In this document: piece by piece, positions 36,374-46,050 of the stretch
Layout of the letters: each line of letters opens with the position of its first letter
How positions within the stretch are numbered: position 1 is the first letter of the stretch
NCBI GenBank assembly: GCA_012927585.1
Contig: JABBOY010000008.1
Span: 1 to 64,000, forward strand
Length of the DNA stretch: 64,000 bases
DNA from: Glaciimonas sp.
GTDB taxonomy: Bacteria > Pseudomonadota > Gammaproteobacteria > Burkholderiales > Burkholderiaceae_D
Reading direction: 5' to 3'
Program-made: the position numbers and the translations under genes
Notes under the pieces: model-generated
What the model was told of the DNA's origin: nothing
Database searches by the model: none
The model's input: the letters and a program-made list of their open reading frames with translations, nothing else

Positions 36374-37186
36374 ATGAAAATCAGCTTTATCGGTGGCGGC
36401 AACATGGCTACAGCATTAATCAGCGGTCTGGCAGGCACATTCACGGCCGGTACTAATATCCATGTGGTCGATCCGAATCCCGCCACGCTGGCGAAATTGG
36501 TGCAGCAATTCGGTGTCACCAGCGCTGCCCGGATCGATGCCAGGGTGGCGCGCTCGGACGTCATCGTGCTGGCAGTCAAGCCGCAGCAGATGCGGGACGT
36601 AGCGGCGCATTTGCAACCGCAGGTGACGACGCAACTGGTGCTGTCGATTGCCGCCGGCATTCGGGCGCAGGACTTGTCGCGCTGGTTGGGGGGCCACACT
36701 GCAATCGTGCGCTGCATGCCGAATACGCCTGCCTTGATCGGTCAAGGCATCACAGGAATGGTCGCGCTGCCGGGCGTATCGGCGGCCCAGCACGATGCCG
36801 CCAACAGCATCATGCAAGCGGTGGGCAGCACGGTTTGGCTGGACGAGGAGACGCAAATCGACGCGGTCACGGCGGTGTCCGGCAGCGGCCCGGCCTATGT
36901 GTTCTATTTTATCGAGGCAATGCAACAGGCCGCGCAGGAAATGGGCTTGAGCGCAGAACAAGGCAGCCAGCTAGCCATTGCCACTTTTGTCGGCGCCGCG
37001 CAACTGGCTGCGCAATCCATTGACCCGGTCGCCGTATTGCGTGAACGTGTCACCTCAAAAGGCGGTACCACGTATGCCGCACTTACCAGCATGGACGCCA
37101 GCGGCGTCAAAGACCGCATCATCGGTGCGGTGAAGGCAGCAGCGCTCAGGAGCCGGAAATTGGGTGAAGAGATGGGGCGCGATTAG
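36374..37186 (+). CDS. proC: Pyrroline-5-carboxylate reductase
   Basis: Catalyses the last step of proline synthesis, reducing pyrroline-5-carboxylate with NAD(P)H. The 270-residue protein has the Rossmann nucleotide loop SFIGGGNMATALI (residues 4-16), VLAVKPQQM near 65, RCMPNTPALIGQG near 118 and the C-terminal signature VTAVSGSGPAYVFYFIEAM followed by GGTTYAALTSMD. It starts one base after yggS; a longer frame into yggS is a shadow. A terminator follows at 37296. Confidence 0.95.
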   Translation: MKISFIGGGNMATALISGLAGTFTAGTNIHVVDPNPATLAKLVQQFGVTSAARIDARVARSDVIVLAVKPQQMRDVAAHLQPQVTTQLVLSIAAGIRAQDLSRWLGGHTAIVRCMPNTPALIGQGITGMVALPGVSAAQHDAANSIMQAVGSTVWLDEETQIDAVTAVSGSGPAYVFYFIEAMQQAAQEMGLSAEQGSQLAIATFVGAAQLAAQSIDPVAVLRERVTSKGGTTYAALTSMDASGVKDRIIGAVKAAALRSRKLGEEMGRD

Positions 37187-37295
37187 CAGACGTAACTAAG
37201 CGGACGTAACTGAGCAGATGTATCTATTCAGATTGCGTGTTGGATTGTGTTTTCGTGGGGGCACTTCTGCTGTTCGGAAGGATTGGGTAGTACCT

Positions 37296-37322
37296 GCGCT
37301 TAACTAAGCGCCGGTTTTTTTC
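37296..37322 (+). terminator. Rho-independent terminator after proC
   Basis: GCGCTT and AAGCGC pair around AACT, and CGG is followed by seven T residues. It ends the yggS-proC transcript and overlaps the last codons of the convergent yqjK-like gene. Confidence 0.75.
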
Positions 37323-37627
37323 TTGCTGCGCGCCAGCATGTCGTGCAGCAATGGCGCGACGGCGCGCAATGCCTGCCACCCCAGCAGGCCGGTGCGTAAC
37401 AGTAGCAACAGCCGACGCGGCCTGATGACTGCCACCCCAACCACCAGGCTGGCTATTGCGACGGGGTTATTTTTGATGCGCTGCAACAGCGCCAACCCAT
37501 GATCCAGGGTCGACATCATCTGCGCCAGGGACTGGCTCTGCATCGACAGCGCATCGCGCTGTGCTGTGCAGCGCGCGATCAATTCAGCCCGACGTCTGGC
37601 AAGCCGCCCCAAGGTAGAGGAATTCAT
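37304..37627 (-). CDS. yqjK: YqjK-like protein
   Basis: A 107-residue protein with an arginine-rich N-terminal helix (LGRLARRRAELIARCTAQRDAL), a central amphipathic stretch and one hydrophobic segment (PVAIASLVVGVAVI, then LLLLLRTGLLGW). Size, gene order and pattern match YqjK of the enterobacterial yqjDEK group, but sequence conservation is low and the role is unknown. Its start overlaps yqjE by 4 bases. Confidence 0.7.
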   Translation of the reverse strand: MNSSTLGRLARRRAELIARCTAQRDALSMQSQSLAQMMSTLDHGLALLQRIKNNPVAIASLVVGVAVIRPRRLLLLLRTGLLGWQALRAVAPLLHDMLARSKKKTGA

Positions 37628-38010
37628 GGCATCTTCCCAGCGTCATTCCGGTCGGGACTGATGCGCGCCAAATCCTTGCGCAGTTCCGATAGCGTGTGCG
37701 ACAACATTTTCGGTTTCCCGCGGTAATTGCTGCGAAGTCTCAGCCCAATCATGATGCCGCTCAAACCAAACGCGGCAAGCAATGAGAGCAGAACCGGAAT
37801 CCGGTGCGTATCCCAAAAAATCGCGACGATCAGCACAGTGCCCAGCAATATCGTCATGGCGAGACAAAACATCGCAACCAGCGCAAGCAGCAAATAGGAG
37901 AAGGAACGCAGGGTTTCTTCTTCCAGTTCGACCGTGGCCAGTTCCAACCGCGTTTGCAGCAGGTCGATCAGAGTTCCGGCCAGCCGGGAAATCGATGCAG
38001 CAATTGCCAT
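37624..38010 (-). CDS. yqjE: YqjE-family membrane protein (phage holin superfamily 3)
   Basis: A 128-residue membrane protein with an amphipathic N-terminus (LAGTLIDLLQTRLELATVELEEE), two closely spaced hydrophobic helices (about 36-60 and 70-90) and a basic tail. This is the DUF1469/YqjE pattern. It follows the yqjD-like gene with no gap and overlaps yqjK by 4 bases. The group is associated with the inner membrane and stationary phase or stress; function is unknown. Confidence 0.82.
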   Translation of the reverse strand: MAIAASISRLAGTLIDLLQTRLELATVELEEETLRSFSYLLLALVAMFCLAMTILLGTVLIVAIFWDTHRIPVLLSLLAAFGLSGIMIGLRLRSNYRGKPKMLSHTLSELRKDLARISPDRNDAGKMP

Positions 38011-38328
38011 TTATTTACGGCCGATGAGCAAACCGATAATCAGTCCGACGCAGGCGCCCAGACCGACCGACTTCCACGGATGATCCTGGACATATTCATC
38101 GGTAGTATGGATGACGTCTTTCGTTCTTTCGACGATGGTTTCTTCCAGATGAAGCAGTTCAGATTTTGCGCTGCGCAACGTCGATTCAAACTTTGCTCTG
38201 GCAACTTTGAACCCTTCGCCGACTTGCTGCTCGGTGTTTTTCATTAGCTCTTCAGCGTCAGTGATGACACTTTTCAGTTCACCCATTATTCTGTCGCGAC
38301 CTTCAGTATTAATTTCATTGGAATTCAT
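38011..38328 (-). CDS. yqjD: DUF883 (YqjD/ElaB-family) protein
   Basis: A 105-residue helical protein with a single C-terminal membrane anchor containing glycine repeats (WKSVGLGACVGLIIGLLIGRK). The rest is a charged coiled helix (LKSVITDAEELMKNTEQQVGEGFKVARAKFESTL). In E. coli YqjD anchors ribosomes to the membrane in stationary phase; the same role is inferred. ATG at 38328 chosen because AGGT lies 5 bases upstream; the annotated frame extends 5 codons further. First gene of yqjDEK. Confidence 0.85.
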   Translation of the reverse strand: MNSNEINTEGRDRIMGELKSVITDAEELMKNTEQQVGEGFKVARAKFESTLRSAKSELLHLEETIVERTKDVIHTTDEYVQDHPWKSVGLGACVGLIIGLLIGRK

Positions 38329-38473
38329 AAGGTACCTTGTCAAAGTTTGGTTGATCTAAAATAATTTTACTGAAGGTCGGTCAGGCAGCCTTGTCTTACA
38401 TCAAATTGGCAAGCAAAAACGACCGTCGGTGCATCTGCATCCGCATTTACACTGCATCCAGTATAAGCGTATT

Positions 38474-39328
38474 TTAGCGAGCGGCGTAGTCGAAAGCCAC
38501 CCCGGCAAAGAGCATCGCACCCAGCCAGTTGTTGTGGCGGAAGGCGGCAAAACAACCCATGCGGTCGCGCTCGCGGATTAACGTGTAGTGATAAACCGCA
38601 CAGCCGGCAGCGCCGAACAGGCCGGCGATGAACCAGCCGCGCAGGCCGAATTGCCAGCCGACTACCAGGATGATGGACAGGGTTGCTGCGTAGCACAGCA
38701 TCACCGCCGCCACGTCAAAGCGGCCGAATGTGATGGCGGAAGTCTTGAGGCCGAGCTTGAGGTCGTCGTCGCGGTCCACCATCGCGTATTCGGTATCGTA
38801 GGCAATTGCCCAGAAAATATTTGCCGCCAGCAGCCACCATGCTGCCGCCGGCACTGTCGCTTGCACTGCGGCAAAGCCCATCGGGATGCCGAAGCCGAAG
38901 GCGACGCCCAGATACGCTTGCGGGATGGCGAAAAAACGCTTGAAATACGGATAGCTGGCGGCGATCAGCAGTGCTGCCACCGACAATTGCTTGGTCAGCG
39001 CATTCAGCGGCAGAATCAGCAAGAATGACATCAAGGCCAGCGCCAGCGCCACCATCAGTGCTTCCCATGCCTTGATCTTGCCGGAAGTCAGCGGCCGGTC
39101 GACCGTGCGCTTGACATGCCGGTCAATGTCGCGGTCGGCGTAATCGTTGACCGCGCAGCCGGCCGAGCGCATCAGCGCGGTGCCCAGCGTAAAAATCAGC
39201 AGAAGCTGCCAGTCTGGAACGCCGGCGCTGGCAAGCCAGAGCGCAATCAACGTTGGCCATAGCAATAACAGGATGCCGATCGGCTTGTCGAGTCGGACCA
39301 GACGGAAATACAGCTGAAGTCGCTTCAT
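38474..39328 (-). CDS. ubiA: 4-hydroxybenzoate polyprenyltransferase
   Basis: Integral membrane prenyltransferase attaching the polyprenyl tail to 4-hydroxybenzoate in ubiquinone synthesis. The 284-residue protein has about eight helices and both aspartate motifs: NDYADRDID (near residue 61) and [19 protein letters not shown] (near 180). [22 protein letters not shown] at the N-terminus is typical. No ubiC neighbour is present. The gene is divergent from ugpB. Confidence 0.95.
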   Translation of the reverse strand: MKRLQLYFRLVRLDKPIGILLLLWPTLIALWLASAGVPDWQLLLIFTLGTALMRSAGCAVNDYADRDIDRHVKRTVDRPLTSGKIKAWEALMVALALALMSFLLILPLNALTKQLSVAALLIAASYPYFKRFFAIPQAYLGVAFGFGIPMGFAAVQATVPAAAWWLLAANIFWAIAYDTEYAMVDRDDDLKLGLKTSAITFGRFDVAAVMLCYAATLSIILVVGWQFGLRGWFIAGLFGAAGCAVYHYTLIRERDRMGCFAAFRHNNWLGAMLFAGVAFDYAAR

Positions 39329-39348
39329 CTAAACTCTGACTCTGGTTG

Positions 39349-39371
39349 AAACCCCGTCCTTCAGGGCGGTG
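39349..39371 (-). mobile_element. IS200/IS605-type right-end remnant
   Basis: On the minus strand the sequence reads CACCGCCCTGAAGGACGGGG followed by TTT. The same 23 bases occur at 54120-54142, and both are preceded by CCTTCG. This hairpin is characteristic of the right ends (and omega-RNA 3' ends) of IS200/IS605-group elements carrying tnpB. No transposase remains here. An independent short terminator-like hairpin is the alternative. Confidence 0.5.
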
Positions 39372-39477
39372 CGAAGGTAGAACCCACCGGCCGGAAGTAC
39401 CGTGCCAGTTAATTGCTGGGTGCCATTATATTGCATTGCAAAATCGAATTATCAGCGCCACCCACTCGCTCGGGTTA

Positions 39478-39511
39478 TTGTAATGCCGTTGAAATATTCG
39501 TCGGATACAGT
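39478..39511 (+). promoter_or_regulatory. Candidate Pho box and -10 of the ugp operon
   Basis: TTGTAAT-GCCG-TTGAAAT (39478-39495) has the geometry of a Pho box, two 7-mers 4 bases apart, and is followed after 10 bases by TACAGT as a -10. It matches the E. coli consensus only moderately (9 of 14). A very similar arrangement precedes the plcP-like gene at 60715-60732, which raises its credibility. Confidence 0.45.
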
Positions 39512-39531
39512 TCAACCTCTCAGGAGGAATT

Positions 39532-40842
39532 ATGCAAATCAATTGGAAATCCTTGGCCGCCGCCGGCCTGCTGGCAGGCGTTGCGGCATCTGCCCACGCC
39601 GTGACCGAAATCACCTGGTGGCATTCAATGACCGGCGCGCTCAACGATCGCGTCGCCGGTCTGGCAGGCCAGTTCAACAAGAGTCAGTCCGAGTACAAGG
39701 TGAATGCCGTCTTCAAGGGCAGTTACGATGAAGCGCTGGCGGCTGCAATCGCGGCCTATCGCGCCGGCAATGCGCCCAACATCCTGCAGGTATTTGAAGT
39801 TGGCACCGCCACCATGATGTATTCGAAAGGTGCGATCAAGCCGGTTTCGGAAGTGATGAAGAGCGCCGGCGAAAAATTCGATCCGTCGGACTATGTACCG
39901 GCGGTGGCCGGTTATTACACGTCACCGAAAGGCGAGATGGTGTCGTTGCCGTTCAACAGTTCGACCACGGTGTTTTACTATAACAAGGATATGTTCGCCA
40001 AAGCCGGCCTCGATCCTGAAGTCGCACCGAAAACCTGGCCGGAAGTGGTGACCGCTGCCGCCAAGCTGAAAGCGAATGGCGAAAAATGTGCGTACACCAC
40101 TGGCTGGCAATCGTGGGTGCAACTAGAGAGTTTTTCGGCCTGGCATAACGTCGAATTCGCATCGAATAACAACGGCTTCGGCGGTACCAATACACGATTG
40201 AAATTTAACAGCCCATTGCATGTCCGGCATATCGAAAACCTGGCGAACTGGGCTAAACAGGGCTATTTCACCTATGCCGGGCGCAAGAATGAGCCGGAAG
40301 CAAAGTTTTATTCCGGCGAATGCGGGATGTTGACCAGTTCTTCTGCGGCCTATGCCAGTATCGTCAAAAACGCCAAGTTCAAATTCGCGGTATCGACCCT
40401 GCCTTATTACAGCGATGTTGTGGGCGCACCGCAAAACACGATCATCGGCGGCGCTTCGCTGTGGGCGATGAATGGCAAGACGGCGGAAGAGTACAAGGGG
40501 GTTGCCAAATTCTTTAAGTTCCTGTCGCTACCCGAAGTACAGGCCAAGTGGCACCAGGAAACCGGTTATTTGCCGATTACCAAGGCTGCTTACGAATTGA
40601 CCAGGAAATCTGGATTTTATGAAACCCAACCCGGCACAGATGTTTCGGTGCAGCAGATGATCGTCAAGACCACCGCTAAATCGCGTGGCATCCGGCTCGG
40701 CAATTTTCCGCAGATACGCAATGTGATTGACGAGGAGCTGGAAAATGTCTGGGCCGGCAAGAAGAGCGCGAAGGAAGCGCTCGATAACGCGGTAAAACGT
40801 GGCGACGAATTGCTGGTGCGCTTTGAGAAAGCAAATAAATGA
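39532..40842 (+). CDS. ugpB: sn-glycerol-3-phosphate ABC transporter, binding protein
   Basis: The 436-residue periplasmic receptor for glycerol-3-phosphate and glycerophosphodiesters. Signal peptide 1-23 (cleavage after SAHA), then VTEITWWHSMTGALNDRV, the typical start of mature UgpB, and family blocks NAPNILQVFEVGTATMM, LPFNSSTTVFYYNKDMF and GFYETQPGTDVSVQQM. AGGAGG is 6 bases before the ATG. First gene of ugpBAEC. In E. coli this operon is part of the Pho regulon; see the candidate site at 39478. Confidence 0.95.
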   Translation: MQINWKSLAAAGLLAGVAASAHAVTEITWWHSMTGALNDRVAGLAGQFNKSQSEYKVNAVFKGSYDEALAAAIAAYRAGNAPNILQVFEVGTATMMYSKGAIKPVSEVMKSAGEKFDPSDYVPAVAGYYTSPKGEMVSLPFNSSTTVFYYNKDMFAKAGLDPEVAPKTWPEVVTAAAKLKANGEKCAYTTGWQSWVQLESFSAWHNVEFASNNNGFGGTNTRLKFNSPLHVRHIENLANWAKQGYFTYAGRKNEPEAKFYSGECGMLTSSSAAYASIVKNAKFKFAVSTLPYYSDVVGAPQNTIIGGASLWAMNGKTAEEYKGVAKFFKFLSLPEVQAKWHQETGYLPITKAAYELTRKSGFYETQPGTDVSVQQMIVKTTAKSRGIRLGNFPQIRNVIDEELENVWAGKKSAKEALDNAVKRGDELLVRFEKANK

Positions 40843-40969
40843 ACAGTTGGAGGCGGGATGCGCCGCGCGCAACCTGCCATTTGCGGATTTTCAGTGCGCT
40901 TGTTGATTGAATCTGGTCGCTATGGCGTTGTGAATAATTGAAACGTGCATCGAATCGACTGAATATCTG

Positions 40970-41854
40970 ATGGAAAAACGCGCTCGCTTTAAATCCGTCT
41001 GGCTGCCGTATGCGCTGCTGGCGCCGCAGATTGTGGTGACGGTATTGTTCTTTTTCTGGCCTGCGGCGCAAGCGCTTTACCAATCGGTATTGCTGCAGGA
41101 TACGTTCGGCATGTCGTCGCAATTCGTCGGCCTCGAGAATTTCCGTATCTTGTTCAACGATGAAACCTATTTGCAATCGTTCAAGACTACAGCGTTTTTT
41201 TCGGTGCTGGTTGCATTCTTCGGCCTCAGCTTGTCGCTGATTCTGGCAACGTTTGCCGATCGGGTGGTCAAGGGTGCGGCGTTCTACAAGACTTTCCTGA
41301 TCTGGCCGTATGCGGTGGCGCCGGTGGTGGCGGGTGTGTTGTGGATGTTCATGCTGAGTCCGACGCTCGGCATTGTTGCGCATGCGCTGCGCTATGTCGG
41401 CATCGAATGGGATCATATACTCAATCCAAACCATGCGATGCTGCTGATCGTGATCGCAGCAGTATGGAAACAGATCAGTTACAACTTCCTGTTTTTTCTG
41501 GCCGGCCTGCAATCGATTCCGAAATCGCTGATCGAAGCGGCGGCAATCGACGGCGCCGGACCGGTCAGGCGCTTTTTTACCATCGTTTTTCCGTTGTTGT
41601 CGCCGACCACATTTTTCCTGCTGGTGGTCAACATAGTGTATGCATTTTTCGATACTTTCGCGATTATCGAGGCTACTACCCAGGGTGGCCCCGGCAACGA
41701 TACCGAGATACTGGTCTACAAGGTGTTCCAGGACGGCTTCAAGGGCGGCGATCTGGGCGGCGCCGCGGCGCAGTCGGTGATCCTGATGACTATCGTCATC
41801 GTCCTTACCGTGGTGCAGTTCAAGTATGTCGAAAAGAGGGTGCAATACTCATGA
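40970..41854 (+). CDS. ugpA: sn-glycerol-3-phosphate ABC transporter, permease UgpA
   Basis: A 294-residue inner-membrane permease with six helices. The EAA loop that contacts the ATPase reads [25 protein letters not shown] (about residues 190-215). The N-terminus ([33 protein letters not shown]) is very similar to E. coli UgpA. It pairs with UgpE and is separated from ugpB by 127 bases. The long opposite-strand frame across it is a shadow. Confidence 0.95.
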   Translation: MEKRARFKSVWLPYALLAPQIVVTVLFFFWPAAQALYQSVLLQDTFGMSSQFVGLENFRILFNDETYLQSFKTTAFFSVLVAFFGLSLSLILATFADRVVKGAAFYKTFLIWPYAVAPVVAGVLWMFMLSPTLGIVAHALRYVGIEWDHILNPNHAMLLIVIAAVWKQISYNFLFFLAGLQSIPKSLIEAAAIDGAGPVRRFFTIVFPLLSPTTFFLLVVNIVYAFFDTFAIIEATTQGGPGNDTEILVYKVFQDGFKGGDLGGAAAQSVILMTIVIVLTVVQFKYVEKRVQYS

Positions 41855-41908
41855 GGATGCGTTTTTTTCAGTGCCAACCGACCACGGCTCTCCCCTTGGA
41901 GGTAACGA

Positions 41909-41932
41909 ATGACTGCGCAAAATCATGATTGA
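41909..41932 (+). CDS. Possible 7-codon leader peptide before ugpE
   Basis: The strongest Shine-Dalgarno sequence in this gap (TTGGAGG, 41896-41902) is correctly placed for an ATG at 41909 that encodes only MTAQNHD and stops inside the first codons of ugpE in another frame. The overlap would allow termination-reinitiation coupling to ugpE, whose own ATG at 41925 is too far from that site. It may also be a chance arrangement. Confidence 0.35.
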   Translation: MTAQNHD

Positions 41933-42776
41933 ACGGCGCCCGCTCCTCGATTTTTTTAGTCATCTGGTACTGATCGTCGGCGTGCTGCTGGTGGCTTTTC
42001 CGCTGTATATCGCGCTGGTGGCCAGTACGCAAACGGCAGAGCAGGCTGCGGCGGCGCCGATGTCGCTGATCCCCGGCAGCCATTTTCTGGAAAATTATTC
42101 GGCGGTGCTGGGCAAAGGTGCGTCCGGCAACATTTCGATGCCGCCGGTCAGCCGCATGCTGTGGGTCAGCTTGGTGTCGGCACTGGTGATTGCAGTTGGC
42201 AAGATCTCGATTTCGATGCTGTCGGCGTTTGCTTTCGTGTATTTCAGGTTTCGCGGACGGTCGCTGTTTTTCTGGATGATTTTCGTGACGCTGATGTTGC
42301 CGGTCGAAGTGCGCATCACGCCGACCTATCAGGTAGTGTCCGACCTGCACATGATTAATACCTACGCCGGCCTGACGATCCCATTGATCGCATCGGCTAC
42401 CGCCACGTTTCTGTTCAGGCAGTTTTTTCTGACGGTGCCGGATGATCTGGCGGAAGCGGCGCGTATCGACGGCGCGGGGCCGCTGCGCTTCTTCATGGAT
42501 ATTTTATGGCCACTGTCGCGCACCAACATCCTGGCGCTGTTCGTCATCATGTTCATTTACGGCTGGAACCAGTATCTATGGCCGCTGCTGGCCGCGACCG
42601 ATCAAAGCATGTACCCGATCGGGATTGGCATCAAGTCGATGATCGCCGGCGGTGATGCTGCAGTTGAATGGAACCTGGTGATGGCGACCCTGGTGCTGGC
42701 CATGCTGCCGCCGGGGTTGATCGTGGTGCTGATGCAGAAATGGTTTGTCAAGGGATTGGTCGATGTCGAGAAGTAA
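41925..42776 (+). CDS. ugpE: sn-glycerol-3-phosphate ABC transporter, permease UgpE
   Basis: The 283-residue second permease of the Ugp importer. [20 protein letters not shown] aligns closely with the start of E. coli UgpE (281 residues), confirming the start. The EAA loop is [25 protein letters not shown] (about 180-205), followed by [13 protein letters not shown]. The ribosome-binding site serves a tiny overlapping frame instead (see 41909). Confidence 0.95.
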   Translation: MIERRPLLDFFSHLVLIVGVLLVAFPLYIALVASTQTAEQAAAAPMSLIPGSHFLENYSAVLGKGASGNISMPPVSRMLWVSLVSALVIAVGKISISMLSAFAFVYFRFRGRSLFFWMIFVTLMLPVEVRITPTYQVVSDLHMINTYAGLTIPLIASATATFLFRQFFLTVPDDLAEAARIDGAGPLRFFMDILWPLSRTNILALFVIMFIYGWNQYLWPLLAATDQSMYPIGIGIKSMIAGGDAAVEWNLVMATLVLAMLPPGLIVVLMQKWFVKGLVDVEK

Positions 42777-42880
42777 TTCGACTGGGCCATGCAGGCGCAC
42801 CTTGTATTCCTCTTATGAATAGATCTGGGAAGTATCAAGTCGACCGCCCATGACCAACTCCCCATGTGAAAAATAATCAA

Positions 42881-43954
42881 ATGGCAAAAGTTCATTTAAA
42901 CAGGCTTCAAAAAACCTACGGCTACGGCCCTGCAGCGGTCGAGGTGATCCATGACATATCGGTTGATATTGCCGACGGCGAATTCGTCGTAATGGTGGGG
43001 CCGTCAGGATGTGGCAAATCGACGCTGTTGCGGATGGTGGCGGGGCTGGAAGAGGTCACCAGCGGCGAGATTGTGATTGGCGCGCGCGTCGTCAACCAAC
43101 TGGAGCCGAAAGAACGCGACATCGCGATGGTGTTCCAGAACTACGCGCTGTATCCGCATATGAGCGTATACGACAACATGGCGTACGGCTTGCGGATCCG
43201 GCATTTATCGAAAGATGAGATCGACGCCCGGGTGCAAAAAGCCGCTGCCACTCTGGAACTCAGCACTCTGTTGCAGCGTACCCCGCGCCAGCTTTCCGGT
43301 GGCCAGCGCCAGCGGGTGGCAATGGGCCGCGCCATCGTGCGTGAGCCGGCGGTGTTCCTGTTCGACGAACCGCTCTCTAATTTGGATGCCAAGCTGCGCG
43401 TACAAATGCGGCTTGAGCTGCAGCGGCTGCACCGCACTCTCGGCACTACCAGCCTGTATGTGACGCACGACCAGGTCGAAGCAATGACGCTCGGCCAGCG
43501 CCTGATCGTGATGAATGCGGGCCGTGCCGAACAGATCGGCACCCCGGCCGAAGTGTATGGTCGGCCGGCGTCGATGTTCGTGGCCGGCTTCACCGGCTCG
43601 CCGCCGATGAACTTGTTGCGCGGCCAGGTCAGCATGGATGGCGGTAGCTTCGATGCAGGGGCGGGCGCGCTACTGCAGTTGACCGGCGCTGCGCCGCAAC
43701 CGGCCGGCCGCGAATGCGTGCTCGGCATCCGGCCGGAACACCTGCAGCTCGGTCAGGCGGGATTATCGGTCGAAGTGGAAATGGTCGAAGTACTAGGCGC
43801 CGATCTGTTGGTGTATGGACGCTTCGGCAGCCAGCCGCTTGTGGTGCGCGCGCCGGCCGGTACTGCGGTGACTGCCGGCGAACGGGTTACGGCTGGCTTC
43901 GATGTCAGCGCGCTGCACTGGTTTGATCCGCAGACCACCTTGCGGCTGGCGTGA
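42881..43954 (+). CDS. ugpC: sn-glycerol-3-phosphate ABC transporter, ATPase UgpC
   Basis: The 357-residue MalK-type ATPase that drives the Ugp importer. Walker [10 protein letters not shown] (about residues 39-47), Q-loop [23 protein letters not shown] signature [15 protein letters not shown] near 137, Walker [17 protein letters not shown] near 158 and His switch [11 protein letters not shown] near 190. The C-terminal TOBE domain (280-357) is the regulatory domain of this subfamily. ATG at 42881 ([14 protein letters not shown]); 5 extra codons upstream are unlikely. Last gene of ugpBAEC. Confidence 0.95.
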   Translation: MAKVHLNRLQKTYGYGPAAVEVIHDISVDIADGEFVVMVGPSGCGKSTLLRMVAGLEEVTSGEIVIGARVVNQLEPKERDIAMVFQNYALYPHMSVYDNMAYGLRIRHLSKDEIDARVQKAAATLELSTLLQRTPRQLSGGQRQRVAMGRAIVREPAVFLFDEPLSNLDAKLRVQMRLELQRLHRTLGTTSLYVTHDQVEAMTLGQRLIVMNAGRAEQIGTPAEVYGRPASMFVAGFTGSPPMNLLRGQVSMDGGSFDAGAGALLQLTGAAPQPAGRECVLGIRPEHLQLGQAGLSVEVEMVEVLGADLLVYGRFGSQPLVVRAPAGTAVTAGERVTAGFDVSALHWFDPQTTLRLA

Positions 43955-43992
43955 GCTGCGCAAAGGTTTATGCAGCCGTCGGCAAGCGCTGC

Positions 43993-44946
43993 CTAAGCCT
44001 CTTTCGGTACCGCTTCCGGCAGCATCGTTACCCCGGGCAGAGTACAGTGCAAAACCGCTTGCCGAACCGTTTCGATAGCGGGGCTGCGCGTGAAACTCTT
44101 GCGCCAGGCAATGGCCACGCGACGCGACGGTGCCGGTTGTTCAAACGGAAGGTAGCGCAGCATGCCGCTCCTGGAATCCATGTCCGGCACCGAAGCCTTT
44201 GGCAGCACGGTAATGCCGATGCCTGAAGCCACCATGTGGCGAATGGTTTCCAGCGACGAACCTTCGAAGGTGTGGGAAATGCCGTCACCGGAGTTGGGGC
44301 CGGAGTAGCGCGCCATCTCCGGGCAGACTTCCAGCACCTGATCGCGGAAGCAATGGCCGTTGCCCAGCAGCAGCATGGTTTCCGACTTCAGTTCTTCCGC
44401 CCTGATGCTACTGCGATTGGCCCAGCGATGGTGTTTCGGCAGCGCCACCACGAACGGTTCGTCGTACAGCGGCTGCACCATTAAGCCATGATCTGGAATC
44501 GGCAGCGCTATGATGGCGGCGTCCAGTTCGCCTTGGCGCAGCGATTCGAGCAGACGCACCGTGAAGTTTTCCTGCAGCACCAGCGGCATTTGCGGCACCT
44601 GTTCGATCATGGCGCCGACCAGCGGCGGCAGTAGATACGGTGCGATGGTGTAGATTACTCCCAGGCGTAAGGGGCCTGCCAGCGGATCCTTGTTTTGCTT
44701 GGCTATTTCCCTGATGGCGGCGGTCTGTTCCAGTACCAGTTCGGCCTGCGCAACGATTTTTGCACCCAGCGGCGTGATCGAAATTTCAGCCCCGCCGCGC
44801 TCGAAAATCACCACCCCCAACTCATCTTCGAGCTTTTTGATGGCGACCGAAAGGGTCGGCTGCGCTACGAAGCAGGCTTCTGCGGCATGGCCGAAATGTT
44901 TTTCGCGCGCAACGGCAACGATGTATTTGAGTTCTGTCAGTGTCAT
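43993..44946 (-). CDS. oxyR: Peroxide-sensing LysR regulator OxyR
   Basis: A 317-residue hydrogen-peroxide sensor and activator of antioxidant genes. The N-terminal HTH is MTLTELKYIVAVAREKHFGHAAEACFVAQPTLSVAIKKLED. Both redox cysteines are present in GHCFRDQVLEVC (about residues 201 and 210), at the same 9-residue spacing as Cys199/Cys208 of E. coli. The ATG at 44946 starts at the conserved MTLTELKY; 16 upstream codons are not family-like. katE in this window is a candidate target, though it lies 22 kb away. Confidence 0.93.
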   Translation of the reverse strand: MTLTELKYIVAVAREKHFGHAAEACFVAQPTLSVAIKKLEDELGVVIFERGGAEISITPLGAKIVAQAELVLEQTAAIREIAKQNKDPLAGPLRLGVIYTIAPYLLPPLVGAMIEQVPQMPLVLQENFTVRLLESLRQGELDAAIIALPIPDHGLMVQPLYDEPFVVALPKHHRWANRSSIRAEELKSETMLLLGNGHCFRDQVLEVCPEMARYSGPNSGDGISHTFEGSSLETIRHMVASGIGITVLPKASVPDMDSRSGMLRYLPFEQPAPSRRVAIAWRKSFTRSPAIETVRQAVLHCTLPGVTMLPEAVPKEA

Positions 44947-45129
44947 GCCGGTATCTTCGCACAGTCCATAGGCCGGTCTAACTAATTGGTCCATTTATGC
45001 CGTATTCAAACTGGAGTGCCTGAATTTCAAGCTCAAAACGAACCATTTTGCGATAAGAGCAAGCTCTTAATCAAAGCAACCCGACAGGCCTATGCCAAAT
45101 TACAGGCTTTGCAGGCTGCGGTACATCAG

Positions 45130-45945
45130 TTAATAATAATTCCCCATCAACGAGGCTACTTCAATTACCAGCACAACGGCAAACAGGCGCACCATGCCGG
45201 CCAATCCAGTGGCAAGGTCGGTGCGGTGGCGGCGTACTGCGGACACGTCATCGTAATACGCCGAAGCCATCGGGATAAACGACACGGCCAGACTGAAAAA
45301 GAAAATCTTCAGCACCAGGATCAAGGTTACGGCCGGATTGAATACTTGGCCAACCACCCGGGTGTAACTTTCCAGCGCCCAAGGCGTAAAGCCGTAAATT
45401 GCCAGATACGCTAGCACCAGCGTTAACAAGCAACTGACCGCGCCCAGCATCCAGACCGAAAACACACCAGCCAGAACGCGCGGTAAAAATTCTTGCCGGA
45501 CTGGGTCTACACCCTGGCGCCGCAAAGCGTCCAACGCACCTTGCGCGCGCATCTGCCCGATCTCCGCGCTGTCCGGCAGGGTGCAGCGCAGCGCCACGAA
45601 CAGGGCGGCCGTGAGGGGGATCAGCTCAAGCACCAATACCCTGACCACCATCTCGATGGCAAAGCGGGACAAGCCGTAGCTGAGTGCAGTGACAACCACA
45701 ATCCGTATCAATACCACGCTGATCAATGCCGATAGCACGGTATACCACATCAAATTCAGCATCGTAGCGCGCACGATTTCGCGCGCGATAGCGCTGCGGC
45801 CGGCACGGCTATAGGTCGATGGCGACAGCGCCAGCGTTAACACCAGCACGCCAAACAGCACGATCTGCCACCAACTGCCGAACCACGCCAGCACTTTGCG
45901 GCCCAAGCGCTTGAGCGCCGTTAAGTGAGTAACTTGAGTCATCAT
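45130..45945 (-). CDS. MlaE-family ABC permease (orphan)
   Basis: A 271-residue membrane protein with about six helices, similar to the MlaE/DUF140 permeases of retrograde phospholipid or sterol transport: VLELIPLTAALFVALRCTLPDSAEIGQMRAQGALDALRRQGVDPVRQEFLPRVLAGVFSVWMLGAVSCLL and SFIPMASAYYD are typical. The usual partners (MlaF ATPase, MlaD MCE protein, MlaC, MlaB) are not adjacent. Start is uncertain: ATGs at 45945 and 45942 fit, and the frame continues upstream into the divergent regulator gene. Confidence 0.75.
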   Translation of the reverse strand: MMTQVTHLTALKRLGRKVLAWFGSWWQIVLFGVLVLTLALSPSTYSRAGRSAIAREIVRATMLNLMWYTVLSALISVVLIRIVVVTALSYGLSRFAIEMVVRVLVLELIPLTAALFVALRCTLPDSAEIGQMRAQGALDALRRQGVDPVRQEFLPRVLAGVFSVWMLGAVSCLLTLVLAYLAIYGFTPWALESYTRVVGQVFNPAVTLILVLKIFFFSLAVSFIPMASAYYDDVSAVRRHRTDLATGLAGMVRLFAVVLVIEVASLMGNYY

Positions 45946-46050
45946 CACCGCATGGTAGCAGCGAATGCCGTATTGGCGCCAATCCCGGCCCATGTTGCTG
46001 TCTGTGTTCGCTGCTTGTCGGTGCGCGTTGAAAAAGGGTATTCTGTTTCG

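Noticed and set aside
40676-41845. 389-codon frame on the minus strand across ugpB-ugpA
   Set aside because: Composition dominated by His, Arg and Gln, typical of antisense of high-GC membrane-protein genes; both sense genes are certain.
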